Below, piece after piece: positions 38,025 through 50,553 of a stretch of 64,000 bases of DNA (the first letter of the stretch is position 1; every line of letters starts with the position of its first letter). The notes below the pieces were generated by a model. That model was not told the origin of the DNA, ran no database searches, and was given only the letters and a program-made list of their open reading frames with translations. The translations under genes were made by a program, and so were the position numbers. This DNA is from Nemopilema nomurai (taxonomy: Eukaryota > Cnidaria > Scyphozoa > Rhizostomeae > Rhizostomatidae): positions 248,001 to 312,000 of the forward strand of contig PEDN01001352.1 in NCBI GenBank assembly GCA_003864495.1, read 5' to 3'.

Positions 38025-39258
38025 ATGGCGTCTTTTGGCCAGTCATTTACATTTACGTTCACAATCATTTTCGTCATTTTTGCATCGCTGAACGAAGCAG
38101 ATGCTATTAAAAAGGAGAAGGCAAAAATAATAGGAAAAGATGTACGAGATTTTACAGATGTTGATGTACATCATCTGCTAGATCAATGGAATGTAAGTGA
38201 TTGAGTTGAGTTTTCCTTTTTGGCTTGCCCCTAATCCAGCATTTTGGGGCGATAATAAGTAGCGGTTGCGAGTGTGATTTATACCTATAGATGAGACAAG
38301 ACAGTAAGATTGTGAGAGTGTATAAAATAAGCTCCAAATATTGCATATGACTCAATGATAGGGGTTTGGGTCGATGTTAATAACGGTGTGTAAGTCCTGT
38401 AGGCATTTGAAACCCTCTGTTGTTCTTGAAAATTAGCTCGATTGACTAGAAAGATTTAAAATGATTAGTTATAAGTTTAGAGAATTTGAATTGTGTATCA
38501 TTTTTATGGTTTGAGAAAGAACGGACCTCTATTTTATGGTAGTTATTGCCCAAAAGTATATAAGAATAGCAATATTTTTCTAGTTTCCATGTTTGCAATA
38601 TTGTAGCGAAAAGTTATTCTCTGTTTGCAATTTTTGTTCATTTAGGAGAATGATGAAGATTTTGAGCCCGAAGAAGATGATGACCCAAGGACTAAAAAGG
38701 CTCCAAGTTTTAATTTTGATCCTAAGCTCATGGCCGATAATCCAGAAGAAATGATGAAGATTGCAAAGAAAGGAAAACCTTTGATGATGTTTGCCACAGT
38801 TGCTGGAAATCCTACACAGAAGGAAACTGAACGTATTTCTGGGTTATGGCAGCAAAGTTTACATAATGCACAGTTCCAGCTTAGTAGGTAGGTTGGTTAT
38901 TAGAGTCAAAAGTTTTGCTACTTGGAAATAAAGGTATTAAAGGCCAATTAAGATTTTAGAAAGACAAAAGGGTCTGTCTCGAAACACCAGAAATTCCAAT
39001 GCCATTCAGTTTTCTAGTGGCTTTATAAGAACCAAGAGTTGTCCAATAACTCAAAATCCTATGATTGACCTAAATTCTTACATTTGCAGGTATGTGATTT
39101 CACAAAATAGAATATTATTACACGTTGATGATGGCAGCAAAGCATATGACATTAAAGACTTTCTTATAAAGCAGAGCAAATGTGCAAAAGTAGAATTTGA
39201 CAACCAAGAATTTGTTGGAGCTGGTGCTACAAAGGAGAAGAGTAAGGTGGAACTTTAA
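38025..39258 (+). CDS. MESD: MESD / Boca, LRP-receptor chaperone of the ER
   Basis: MESD folds the beta-propeller/EGF modules of LDLR-family receptors (including the Wnt co-receptors LRP5/6) in the ER. There are three exons: 38025-38192, 38646-38887 and 39090-39258, giving 192 residues, close to Drosophila Boca and shorter than the 234 of human MESD. Residues 1-27 form a signal peptide (hydrophobic FTIIFVIFASLNEADA). Then come the conserved KDVRDFTDVDVHHLLDQW, an acidic linker, KKGKPLMMFATV and ETERISGLWQQSLHNAQ of the core domain, and a C-terminal KVEL that fits the KDEL-type retrieval signal. Exon phases agree (0 and 2). The start ATG follows GGAAA and precedes G. The gene is convergent with the KCNH channel on the other strand. 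The extended C-terminal region of vertebrate MESD is absent. Identification is secure. Confidence 0.96.
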
Positions 39259-40256
39259 CTGCTAAACATGGGAATCTGTGCAGATTCAGAGCCTAGAGAC
39301 AACAATGATTCAATGATTCAGTCCATATTACAATAACATTTTATAAGCCTTATTTGTTCACATTTATACATAACATGTTATCTTCCTATCTTCTAACAAT
39401 ATTGTTCTTTTGCTTTGGATGGCCAAATGCCTAGAAGACTAGAAATTATTTCTGAAAAAGCCATGATATTTTCTGGATTTTATTTGCTTTTGCCTTTAAA
39501 TGTTGCAATTGTTTTGTGTGCATTTCAACTAAGATTTTTTTGAAACACCATCATTTTCTGAAACTTAATTCAGAACCATTTTTGAATATCTTGAAATAAC
39601 TTTTTCATTTTTCCCAAGTGGGTATTTCTCAGTCCATTTCTATATGACTGTACCCTTATGAGAAAAGGAAAGATGCAAAATTCTTGGCTGAAAGGGAGTC
39701 TCTATAAAGTGATACATAACAGGGGATCTCAGCAAAACAATAATTAAGATGGAAATTATTTCACCAAAAGAGGTGTTATATCACCTTGTAATTGCAATGG
39801 TGTAACAGCAAGAGCTGAAACAAGCTGAAGAATCACTTCATCATGTGGAGACCTATGAAGTTAGTTACATCAGAGGAAAAAAAGCAGAAAGTTTAACTTG
39901 AGCTTGAATGATATTTTTTTAACAATTGGTGCTATCATGAATTTATAATTTTGTACAAGGTTTTTACAAAATGCAAAATATCAACCAGTTACAAATGCTT
40001 TGGCAAGTGCAATTTCAATTAATCAACATTAAATTTGCCTCAAGAAAAAGCATTGATAACCAGAATTGACATATATTTTAACTGCGACATTGCAAAAAAT
40101 TTGATATTTGCTGGTTTGATAGTGGGGAGGGGGCAAGGTATTTGCTTTTTATATTCTAATTATGGGGTACTCTGATGCTAAGAGAAAACTTTTTAACATC
40201 TTGAAATGTCGCAAAGAACTTTACAGTGCAATGATACTTTATACAGGTGCAAGGCA
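39259..40256. other. MESD 3' flank / convergent intergenic region
   Basis: AT-rich sequence between the MESD stop and the KCNH polyadenylation signals. It presumably includes the MESD 3' UTR. No gene is seen. Confidence 0.6.
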
Positions 40257-40270
40257 TTTATTCTTTTATT
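40257..40270 (-). promoter_or_regulatory. Two AATAAA polyadenylation signals for the KCNH gene
   Basis: TTTATT on the plus strand at 40257-40262 and 40265-40270 reads AATAAA on the minus strand, about 415-430 nt past the channel stop codon. Confidence 0.55.
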
Positions 40271-40683
40271 TAGTAAGAGGAAGACTTGGGCATCAAGTGT
40301 TTGACTGCACGGAAAGAGGAATATGTTGATCCTTCTAGATGGCGAAAGGAGTGAGAATTTAATGGGAGTTAACCCCATTCTGGAATCTTGAATAAGAGAT
40401 TGTTCACTGTGAAAAACTGCATACTCACAATCCCTTTGAAAATATGACATAAGAAAATGATATTATCTTATGTTCCTGAGTAAATCCAAACTCGAGAAAG
40501 GCTACAATGATGAAACAGATACGTCTCCAAATGTAGCCGTCTAATGGCGTCACATGGAAACGAGACCTGAACCAAAGCAACAAGATAGGGACCAAGGCAG
40601 CCCTAGTTTTTCTGCTGGGTGAGTTCGTGTTCACAGAACTAGGAGTACCCACAGTGATCCAAGTGCCACAGTGACGAGAATTG

Positions 40684-43600
40684 TTAAATGCCAATTTCTT
40701 CTAGTTCCCTTTCTAGCTCGTCGAGGTCATCAACTACAGCTGTTTTTTTTAGCTGTTTCATGCCTGCTTTGTTTGTCCTTGACTTTCCAGTCTTACTAGA
40801 ACCCTTGCTCTCCGAAGAGGATTTCGCTCCAGCAGTATTTTGCCCGAGCTGTTTTTGTGCCTCGGCCTTCATTTCATCGTTGTCACTTTTATTAATCTTC
40901 ATTGACTCGACTTTGCTTTTGCCAAGTGATCCTTTGCTTCCTTCTTTCTTGCTCTCCTTTTTGCTCAAACCATTATTTGTCTTTTTGACTTTTGTCTCTT
41001 CTTTAATAACAGTGTCTTCGTGTGCAGCTCCAGAGGGCCCTGTCGTGTCTAGACTTGAGGCAGGTGGTAGCATTTGTGGTTCCAGTTCATCTTCGGGTGC
41101 CGGACTTTTGGCTTGATTTGCTTTGGTTAGTGACCCCGTTGTCTCACCCCCTTCGTGCGCATTCCCTTCACCTGAATAGACTTGTTGGCGTTGCTCGTTC
41201 TTCTTTTGCAACAAATCAAGTATAAGACTGATTTTCTCATCGAACAGGCTAATCTTCTCATTAACCTCTTGCACATTCGCTCTGACGTCCTCCCGTAGGA
41301 TATTCAGTTCAGTGAATATATCCATCTTGTTCTCGTTCCAGTCACTGGCAGGCACCATTGCACCACTGCTTTGTTTCAAGTGCTCCATCGAAAGTTGTCC
41401 CTCGACCATCGTTTGGTCTTGGTTCGTTACAATACTCTCAAAGTCTGACTGGCTTGACAGGGCTGACGTATCGTCTTTACCAAACACTGTGTACCTCTTT
41501 CCGTTCGATCCGTAGACTCGCATCTAGGTGAACATGACAAATAATCAAAAGAGAAACGCTTGATGACCTGACTCACTAATTACTCGTAAAAAACAAATTA
41601 GAGCTCCTTTCAAGAAAACTCTTATCTTGTGAATCTATTTACTTGTTCTTGCAAGCTAATTTTTACAACATGTAAGCCATCTATTTTATTTATGTTCAAT
41701 ACGCTTAAGGGTATAATTATGCCCAGTATAATTAAGGGTATAATTTACAACAGATTGCTTATAAGAGGTCAAAAAGTATAGAAAATGAACATTAATAGTT
41801 TAAAGATAAACTGGAAATATAAATAAATATTTAACATTATTTCTGTGTGCAATCGTCTACTCAGTAGCTGATATACGAATTATCAATCTAAAATAATCAA
41901 TCGCAACTGACAATCAAAAGACCTTGTTGAAAACCATATCGTTAGTTCCTTAACAAAAATTCACCACAAATTCTTGCATATAAAAATGTTGGAAAAGAAA
42001 CTAGTGAACTTAGCTTGCCCCCATCCATCCTATTTTATATTTCAAAAGTTTAATTGTCGAGGAAACTATAACCAGCGGCAAATTACGTGCTACCGTACCC
42101 TTTCACTGAGATGAAAAGAGTAGCAAAGATCCTTCTTAAACTTCCTGTAGAAATCTGGAAACAGCATCAGAGCATTAACCAGGTGCTCGATTTTAATGAT
42201 ATGTAAATCGGAGTATGTCAGCGTGTGTATTTCATAGATTGCTTTCTCCGTTTTAATTCTGTTGCTGATGCTACCTCCGAATACATCTCCAGGGCCTAGA
42301 AGGAACCAAAACAGATATATCTTCAAGATTTGGAGTAGAATTAAAAGTCATGGAGTTATCATCTTGGTAGCAGATTGATTTTGTCTTAAAATTTTGAGCT
42401 CTCTGTTGGGAAAAAATATCATACATATGCTGGAATTTATCTAAGGGAAATTTATGCATTGACCTGAGATAAAACCATGTGGATACACATTCCGTCACTT
42501 TAAGACCATGCTTTAAAATTAATGGCTCAAGATGAATAAAAATAAAAGAATTGCGAAGCAACTCTGGCAATATTCGTGTAAACTTAAACTTGGCTGCACA
42601 CAATAATAAGTATCATGGACATTTAGAAAAAAAAAAATTGTGAAAGGGGATGACAAATCCAGAAAATTTCTGAAAGTTCAGTAGTTCTGAGTTGACCACG
42701 ATACTGTAAAAGTACTCTTGAAAAGAACATCAAGTTAAATAGTAAGTTGAATACGAATGTTTTTAATTAACGAATATTTTGCGAAATTCGAAACAACTTC
42801 CTGCTATCAATCATTTATACTTTACATTACTTGAATATCATAAGCTTTTCTAATATTACTAAATTTCGGTGCAAAAACAATTTCATATGCATAGACCTTT
42901 TTGACCTACCAAGAATGCCAACAATTTGGTCACCCTTCTTCACTTCAAGCGACCCGCGCTCGACGAAAAACAGACTGTCAATGACCTCGCCTTGTTGAAC
43001 CACTTTGGCACCAGGGGCTGAGCGAGTGGTTGAGAAATAGCGAGAGATGTTCCTCAAAGCAGGCAAGGACGCTGTCTTGAACTCAGGCATCGTCTCGAAT
43101 ACAACCTTGTGAATCTGCAAGCATGCATCTGCCTGGAGGTCGTGAGGAAACAGCTGCAGTACCTGTAATGCAAGAGAGGCATTAGTTGGCATCGTTGATT
43201 GCCACTCTAGTTTTTACTGCTATTTAACAATCTACATTCATCGACGCTTGTGGTTTAGGATTTTGATTACATTCAGGTTGGTGGTGATCTACCCTGGCGC
43301 TTCAGACAGTTGAATTAAATTTTTAATCAGCAAAAATTCACTGACGCCCTGCGATTAATAATTAGCTTTTCTGTTCTTGCTTTAATTTGCACGTCGCAAG
43401 GTTGTAGACTCAAAAGCTTAACAGATTGAAATATTCAGATTTGATCTTGCTACTTTTAACATGCTCTTTTTTAAACAACTTTCATAGTAGTCTGTACAAA
43501 TATCCCTTCAAAACAAAACACGAAGCATTAGATAACAGCTGGAAGCTTAACTAGTAGACCCTATGCTCGCATAATCCGTTTCTCTTGAATGTAGGTGATA

Positions 43601-46600
43601 CGTTAGGGCAAATAATTGCTCATTCAGTCGCGAGCTGCGTCATGACCATGTAGTTGTAAAGGAGCCCCACCTGCTCAATATCTAGGCCCTTATTGGTTGC
43701 CCACGTGGTCATGAAATAGTCAACAAGTCGTCCCCCGATTTCTTCGGGCACTGTATACAGCTTGATGAACCGGCGGATGCTGTCAAGCCTCTGGTGGTAG
43801 TCTGAATTCGGCTTTTGCAGTTGCTGTATAATTGATGTCACTTGGCCAAATATAAAAGCGTATAAAAGGCCTAAGATTGAAAACAAATTTGCAAGTGATT
43901 AGTCCATTGCTACCTCGTGGCTTTCTTGTAAAGATTACTGCATCAAGTCTGTTACAGAGTGTTGATACCTTGTAGTGCACGCTCATGGTAATACTTAAAG
44001 GTGTTCTATATTGCTACTCCGGGGTCAGAACGATCGTCTGGCAACTGCTAAAGACCACTCTATTTATGGGTGTTCTACATAGACTTGGTACCTCTAGAGG
44101 AGTATTTTCCCATATATGTATCGATGTTAGAAAGGCACTGTTTGAAAGAGATGCTGATCAGTTGCATGCAACACAAGTCGTGTCAAAATTTCCCAATAAA
44201 CTTCAACTTAGATCGTCCATTCTTAAATAAAGTAACTGGGAACGTCTATTAGCCCGTGACAAATGAAAAGCCAAGAGTCTTCCAAAAACAACTGTTGCTT
44301 TGGCTTTTAAAAGGAAGCCTAATACCAAGGCAAGAATACAGTGATGTAAGCTATGAAGCTGAAAGTCACATACAGCCAAGCAGCATAGTCACACATCCAA
44401 AAAGCTTCTCAGCAGTGGTGTTCGGAGCAATGTTGCCAAAGCCACAGGTTGTGAGGCTGCTCATACAGTAATACAACGATGAACTATACAGCGAGGCAAT
44501 GGATGGCCCAGAATCATCCAACACCTTGCCATCCTTGAATACGTATGGCTCGTTTGTCAAATCAGCAAGGATGCTGATCCAGCTCCATTTAGTCGTTTCT
44601 TTATCGTAATTTTTGGCAATCACGTACCTAATGAGAAACATGGTAACAGGAATTAAAGCATGGGAATACCGAGAAAGATCTGAATAGGCACTTTTATGCG
44701 AGCAAATATCGAAAATGTAAGCAAACCTCTGAAAAAGCCACTTTCCAATTCCCTTTCTACCCCTTTTGCACTTCCCTCATTTTTCTCCTGTCTACCAGAC
44801 TCTCTTTGCTATCTACTACCTGCGTTGTCGTCTCTGTCTCTCACTTTCTTCAATTGATCTGCGTGGCTTATCTATCTGACTCATCTAATCTGTCTATCCC
44901 TTCAATATGTCTCAACTTCACGTTTCCAACTTTAAACATGTATGGGTTTCGGCGCTGTCCCTGATCATAAATCGAAGCAAGCTCCATTCATCTATGGCAC
45001 ACTTCTGTATCGTGTACCTTCGCAAAGTCATTTTCCTATTGTCCTATTGTCGCGAAGTCATCTACCAATGCACGCACAGTGTCATTAATGAAATGAAATT
45101 TGAATATAGTCCCAAAGAAGGCTGCACAAAAAGAACAATTGAGACAAATGCTACAAGCAGGTCCTATTCCTTGTCTTTTTTGTACCCTTGGTTTAATATG
45201 ACTTACCAAATGCATGCCATCCAGTGACAACACAAACAAAACAAGAAGAGCCACAGCACCAGAGTCATCGCACCGAACTTGAGGTAGTGGTCCAGCTTTC
45301 TCGCGACCCGCAGCAACCGAATCAGGCGAATCACCTTGACGACATTAATGATCTCGATCCACTATGAAAAGAGCGACGCAAGTAAATAAATGAAAAAACA
45401 TGGAATTTACTTGAAAAATTTGCTTGCTAAATTTCAAAACATTCATGATGGAAAATATATCACTTCTTGACGTATAAACGGATCATATAATCGTAAGGCA
45501 TTTTGACAATGTTAGACGAGGGGTAGTTTTGGCCTAATGGCAGAAAGGATTCAAAACATCCGTTTTGGTAATGTAGACCACACGACATAGCAATAATCAT
45601 TGAAGACTTTTCCCTGCAATATTACTTCTTTGTGGAAAGTAAGCTATTTTGCCAATAAAGACACAACATCTATTCCTCAAAATTCTTCTTAAATTTACCA
45701 AAGTTTTAGACATACCCTTCCGTTTGGATGAGTGAGATTCAGAATGCCGTAAGGGAGGGCGGCGATGAAATCGATGAAAAACCAGGACTTCAAGTAGTTC
45801 ATGCATATCATCTTCGAATCCAAAACGATTTCACCATCCTTGCGACAGTATGTTGTTTTGAAGTTCATCATGACGTCAGCGATAAACACCGAGTCTACAA
45901 GCAGGTTGAAAACAAGCAGGGACAAATTGGAATAATGGAAACTGACGACAAACGGAACAACTACTGCTGTGTAGAGAGTCAGGATGAGAATGACCCAGTC
46001 CCAAATTGTCTTGAACAGGCTGTAGTGAAAAATGGTGAATCGTGGTATCTTTTGGCCCTCCCACGAGTACTGAATGCTGGCCATTGCTGAATTGGACATG
46101 AGCTGCAAGAGGAAGATATATCTGATAATATCATCAAATATGAATAAAAAGATCAAGGATGGATAAAAAAATCAAGGATGGATAAAAGAATCAGGTAACT
46201 TCCTAAGCATAAATTTGCAAATTTTTATTTACGTAAAGCATTGTTGTGCATAATTAGACAGAAACAAAATTCTAATAAAGAATGACGTGCATAAGAAATC
46301 TCTCTGCAAATGGTAGTAAGCAATTCAGGTTGAGTATAAAATTAATAAAAACGTAACTAAAACTATGTAAAATGATGTTGTAAACAATATCAAATGTAAT
46401 TTAAAAATCATAAACTGACTTTTATCTGAAATTCAAACACAAAGACAAGGATTCGAAAAAAAATATACAAAAATAAATGTTTATTCTACACCAATTGCTA
46501 TTCGACAAAAATCAAAAAATTGGTGGGGTAAATGTAGGGGTAAAACAAAAAAAATTTCACCTGCGCCAGTTTCTGCTTTCGGTGGGAATCTTTCTTGTTG

Positions 46601-49600
46601 GCGAGTTGCAAAAAGACGGAACGGGCATTGTCTGATGTTTTCGTGAGATTCATTCTTTGCTTCTCGATCGACTTCTCTACAAGCCTCGACCATTTTTTCA
46701 CAGTCGGCTCTGAGATGCAAATAGAACGAAAGGACATTATGACAAAATTGCAGCTGCGAAGGCAATGAGTCAAAATATATTGAAGAACTAAACGAGTAAC
46801 GGTGTTTCTTAACTGCAGAGCTGTTGACTCTCAAGGTTTGATGAGAGTTCTGCCTCGCTAGGACCTGAAGTGGAATAGAAATCTAGCCAAGAACCACGCA
46901 TCCTTTCTATTTATGAATAAACAATTAGAAAGATTCATTTATCAACTTAACAAATTGGTAACAATTACGGCTTATGGTGCTATGTACGACATAATGCCAC
47001 TAAAATCAATTAGGTAAAAAATGACTTGGCCAGCACATAATATAAAAAAGGAATATAATTTGTCAATTGAAAGAATGAGATAATTGTATATTAAGATAAG
47101 ACGAGGCTGTTGAAAGAGGGCTGCCTATAGACACACCTGCTATTGGATCCTTGAGATGACTGATGTCCTTGAATGTTATCAAATACAAAATAACGACGTC
47201 ATCATCGTTTTTGATTGGTGATATTTGGAACAGAAACCAGCAAGGTTCTTCTATTAATGAAAGAAATAAAAAGCGTAATGAAACGTACACCATGTAATAC
47301 CAGCTAAAATAATGGAATGAAATTATCAGAAATCTAATTGAAATGATCTGAAAATTGTACCCAATACTATAAAAAAATCCACACATTTCAGTGAAACATA
47401 TTGCAATAGAATACAATAAATCATGATATAGGAGAGTTATATTTATGGGACAAAGCATCACGTTTGCGGGAAACAGCGGAAACATGGTTTTAGCATACAT
47501 ATTATACGATATAGTATAAAAAAAGTAATATTATACAGTACAGTGTAACATAAAAACTTGTAATAAAATAATAACAATAACGTAACAAAGTTAACATACA
47601 ACTTAATATGATAAAATATGTTATAAGATACTATAACAAAGCATAATTTATTAAAATGCAACAATGCATGAAATAAATAAGCTCTAATAAAATGTGATAT
47701 GTTATATTACAATATATTATAATATAGTACATTATAGTATAACATAACATAGCATGATGTGACATGATAAAATATGACATAGTATAATGCAATGTTACAT
47801 AATACAATATAACAAATAAAGTTTTATGACATAATAACCTAAAATATATTGTAAAGTAATGAAATGTAATATAGACGTAGATAAACGATACTTACTGTTT
47901 TTCTTGTACAAGACGATTTCAGTTTGCAGACTCGACTTGGCATCGATGGTTCCAGTGATTTGTTTCTGCGTCTCCTTGCTGGTCAACGAGCCCCATAAGA
48001 ATTCGCGACAAGTTGCACGAGTGCGCGAGTGCAGCACTTCGGATTTGGGGTATTCCGTTGCTGTCGAGAAGCTTTCACTTGAGTATATAATCGGGTAATG
48101 TCGGAGGGCCGCATTCCCGATGACAAACGTGAGATCTGGTCAGGCAAAAAGTCAGAGCTATTGAATACAGTTCTTGATCATACATGGTAGTGACAGACGC
48201 AGGAAAGACAATCTGCTTTGCCAGACAAGGTCAGACTGGCATATGTTAAAAAGGGAGAGACAGCCGAAAAAAAACAATACTTTGATTCGCAAAAGTATCT
48301 TAGACTCGAAGCTTGTAATGATTCATAAGCAATTTTCAAGGGATTGGTCAAAATGTTCTGCCGGGAAATCTCTAACTTGATTCATTCAAGCCATAAAATA
48401 TGATTGCGTTTGAAATTTGGATCATTTCCCTTTTACGCATTGGGTATTATTCGAATGAGCCTCTATTGTCATGCGCAAAGAATTTGTCGCACCAGGATAA
48501 ATCAGTGAGGCCATGAAGCAAAGCATCATGTTCAATGCATTGTGCATTCATGGTGGCAATGCAAACATTGGCCACTGAAGTACGCCACTAGATATGTAGG
48601 TCAATTGCAATTCCGAATCTAGATCAGGAGCGGATTGAAAACAGCAGTTTTTCGCTTGCCAAAAGTGTCCGGTGTTGTTGTAGGCAAAGTTGTACACGGT
48701 TGTGGTGTATAACCCAAAGATTCCAAATTGTAAACATCACATGACGGTCCCATCAAGCTCAGTATTGCTACTAAGGGGTGCCCTCGCTTGTAAACCACAG
48801 CCACTCAAGTACAAACTGAATTCAATAACCCTACACAACTGAGCATCATGTAGAGATACGTCAGACAGAATTGCGGACAGAATGACATAAAAAGAGCCTG
48901 AGGATTCACTCTAGTCAACAGGGCGTCTAAGTGCTGCAAAAAGGCTCTCAGCAAATAGAGAGCCAATATCTAGTATTTCATGCCAAACTTTTAATAGTAT
49001 ATGAAGTTTTACAGCCATTAAAAAAAGAACTGATATTATAGACGCTAAAGTGAATAACAAGAGTCTTGTTGGAAAAAGTTGCGGACTATTGAGGGAGTAA
49101 GGGGATGCCATGAAATTGCTTACGTCGGCAAGGACTGCTCACCAGCATCTAGGGAGGATTACGTAAGTTGGGTTGGACCATAGACCAGTCATGTTTCAAC
49201 AAAACAAAACCGAATAACTCGCTAGCCCCCCTGGCTAATATTCATATTGACCTCGGATAAATATAATGTAACAAGAAAATGCAATGGATATGCACACCCA
49301 AGTCCACCCCTAGACAACAAACAGTCATTCTTTTCATCATGCATAATACAATACGAATGCTTATATGCTTGCATATAACTTTAGAAAACACATACTAATT
49401 TCCGTAAATTCATTACCAGTGGTGAACATTCAAAGAATCATGACCATAATGGCGATGCGCCTCTAGACTTCGACACAGGCCCATGTAAAAAATAATTGCC
49501 TGCATCTAGCTTGCATCTAAGGGAATTTAATCAGAAGATGTTCTGCCCCGAGACTTTAAAATCCACGTTTATCAAGGCCGGTGCAACATCTTGGTTATCA

Positions 49601-50553
49601 TTGAAAGTGTTCAGTGCAAAGATTATCCATGTGCGTTAAAATAAATGTCAAAACGTTCGATTTGTTCTGCTAGAAGGCCGGTTTTCAGAGTCGTTCAGAA
49701 ACCAGAACGCAATTTCGTTACCAAACGTAAGTGAATAACAGCTTCCTTCGATTGCTTTAAATATTAAACATTTACTTGGTCACTCTCCCAACAAATCATC
49801 TTTAGACGTATAGATTAGTAAACTTCGATTAAAATGACGGCGATTGGTCTTCTTTCCTGATAATCGAGTTTGATTTAATCGGAGTGAGGCATGGCTTTCA
49901 ACAGGAACCTCTTATTAGGCACAGTGCCTATGAATGTTATGGTTAAAGCTAATTACATCAAGCGTGAATTTAGTATAACACCTGGGTGAACAACAAAATT
50001 CAGCAGAGACAAATGCTGTTTGGAGTTGCAACCTTCGGCTCCTGGCCATTGAGTTTGAAACTTTGAGACTGTAAAGACGTCATAAAGACATTTCAACTTT
50101 GAAAATTCTCACGACAGCATATTATGAATAAGAGCTTTAGGCCTTTTCGCAATGCTAAACAACGGTCATTTTGATTAACGCTGGAATGCTAGGAGGAATA
50201 ATTAGTTATCCTTCTGAAAAGTCATTTTGCAATATAAGCGGATACTTGGTTGCCTATAACGCAACTCAAATTTACGACATCTGGATCATAGACGACACCG
50301 TGATGGCTACTTGCAGTATGATTAAACCAAGTGTTAATCCTCCATTAATAAAGGCTTTTCGCTTGATGAGCCTAGGATTTTCAGATCAAAACTTCATTTG
50401 AAACGCTCATGTATGTGACACAACATTCAGGAACCATAGGAACAGGAGTATTCAAAGCATGTGGTAAAAGCCAACTGACTTACCAAGCTCGTTCGATCGT
50501 CGAAGAATACTGTCGAGGAAGGTGTTTTGAGGGGCAACCGTTCCACTCTTCAT
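40684..50553 (-). CDS. KCNH/EAG-family voltage-gated potassium channel (complete, 11 exons)
   Basis: Exons in transcript order: 50553-50484, 48135-47896, 47250-47137, 46709-46561, 46102-45716, 45361-45207, 44627-44374, 43870-43671, 43162-42910, 42295-42099, 41523-40684. They sum to 2859 nt, in frame, for 952 residues (human KCNH1 989). The N-terminus reads [19 protein letters not shown], the EAG cap. It is followed by the PAS domain (to about 140), S1 ([18 protein letters not shown], about 225-245), S2-S3, and S4 [20 protein letters not shown]. Next come S5, the pore with filter residues 433-437 CGFGN, S6 ([16 protein letters not shown]), the C-linker, and a cyclic-nucleotide-binding homology domain ([21 protein letters not shown], about 575-600; [10 protein letters not shown]). 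The long last exon has a coiled coil near residues 760-785 and a charged tail ending [10 protein letters not shown]. The closest match is the EAG subgroup. Val is replaced by Cys in the filter. It would act as a tetramer in the plasma membrane of excitable cells. Confidence 0.95.
47500..47830. repeat. AT-rich degenerate ATAAC/ACATA repeat in KCNH intron
   Basis: Long low-complexity tract dominated by TATAA, ATAAC and ACATA pentamers, in the intron between the two PAS exons (47251-47895). The open frames across it are compositional. Confidence 0.75.

Noticed and set aside
40688..41116. 142-codon serine/leucine-rich plus-strand ORF
   Set aside because: It is the antisense shadow of the Lys/Glu/Ser-rich last exon of the KCNH channel.
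45728..46090. 120-codon plus-strand ORF
   Set aside because: It is antisense to the S1-S3 exon of the KCNH channel and has no features of its own.
48911..49111. Hydrophobic minus-strand ORF starting MASPYSL, considered as the KCNH first exon
   Set aside because: The true first exon ([15 protein letters not shown] at 50553-50484) fits the family and phase; this one lies in the intron.
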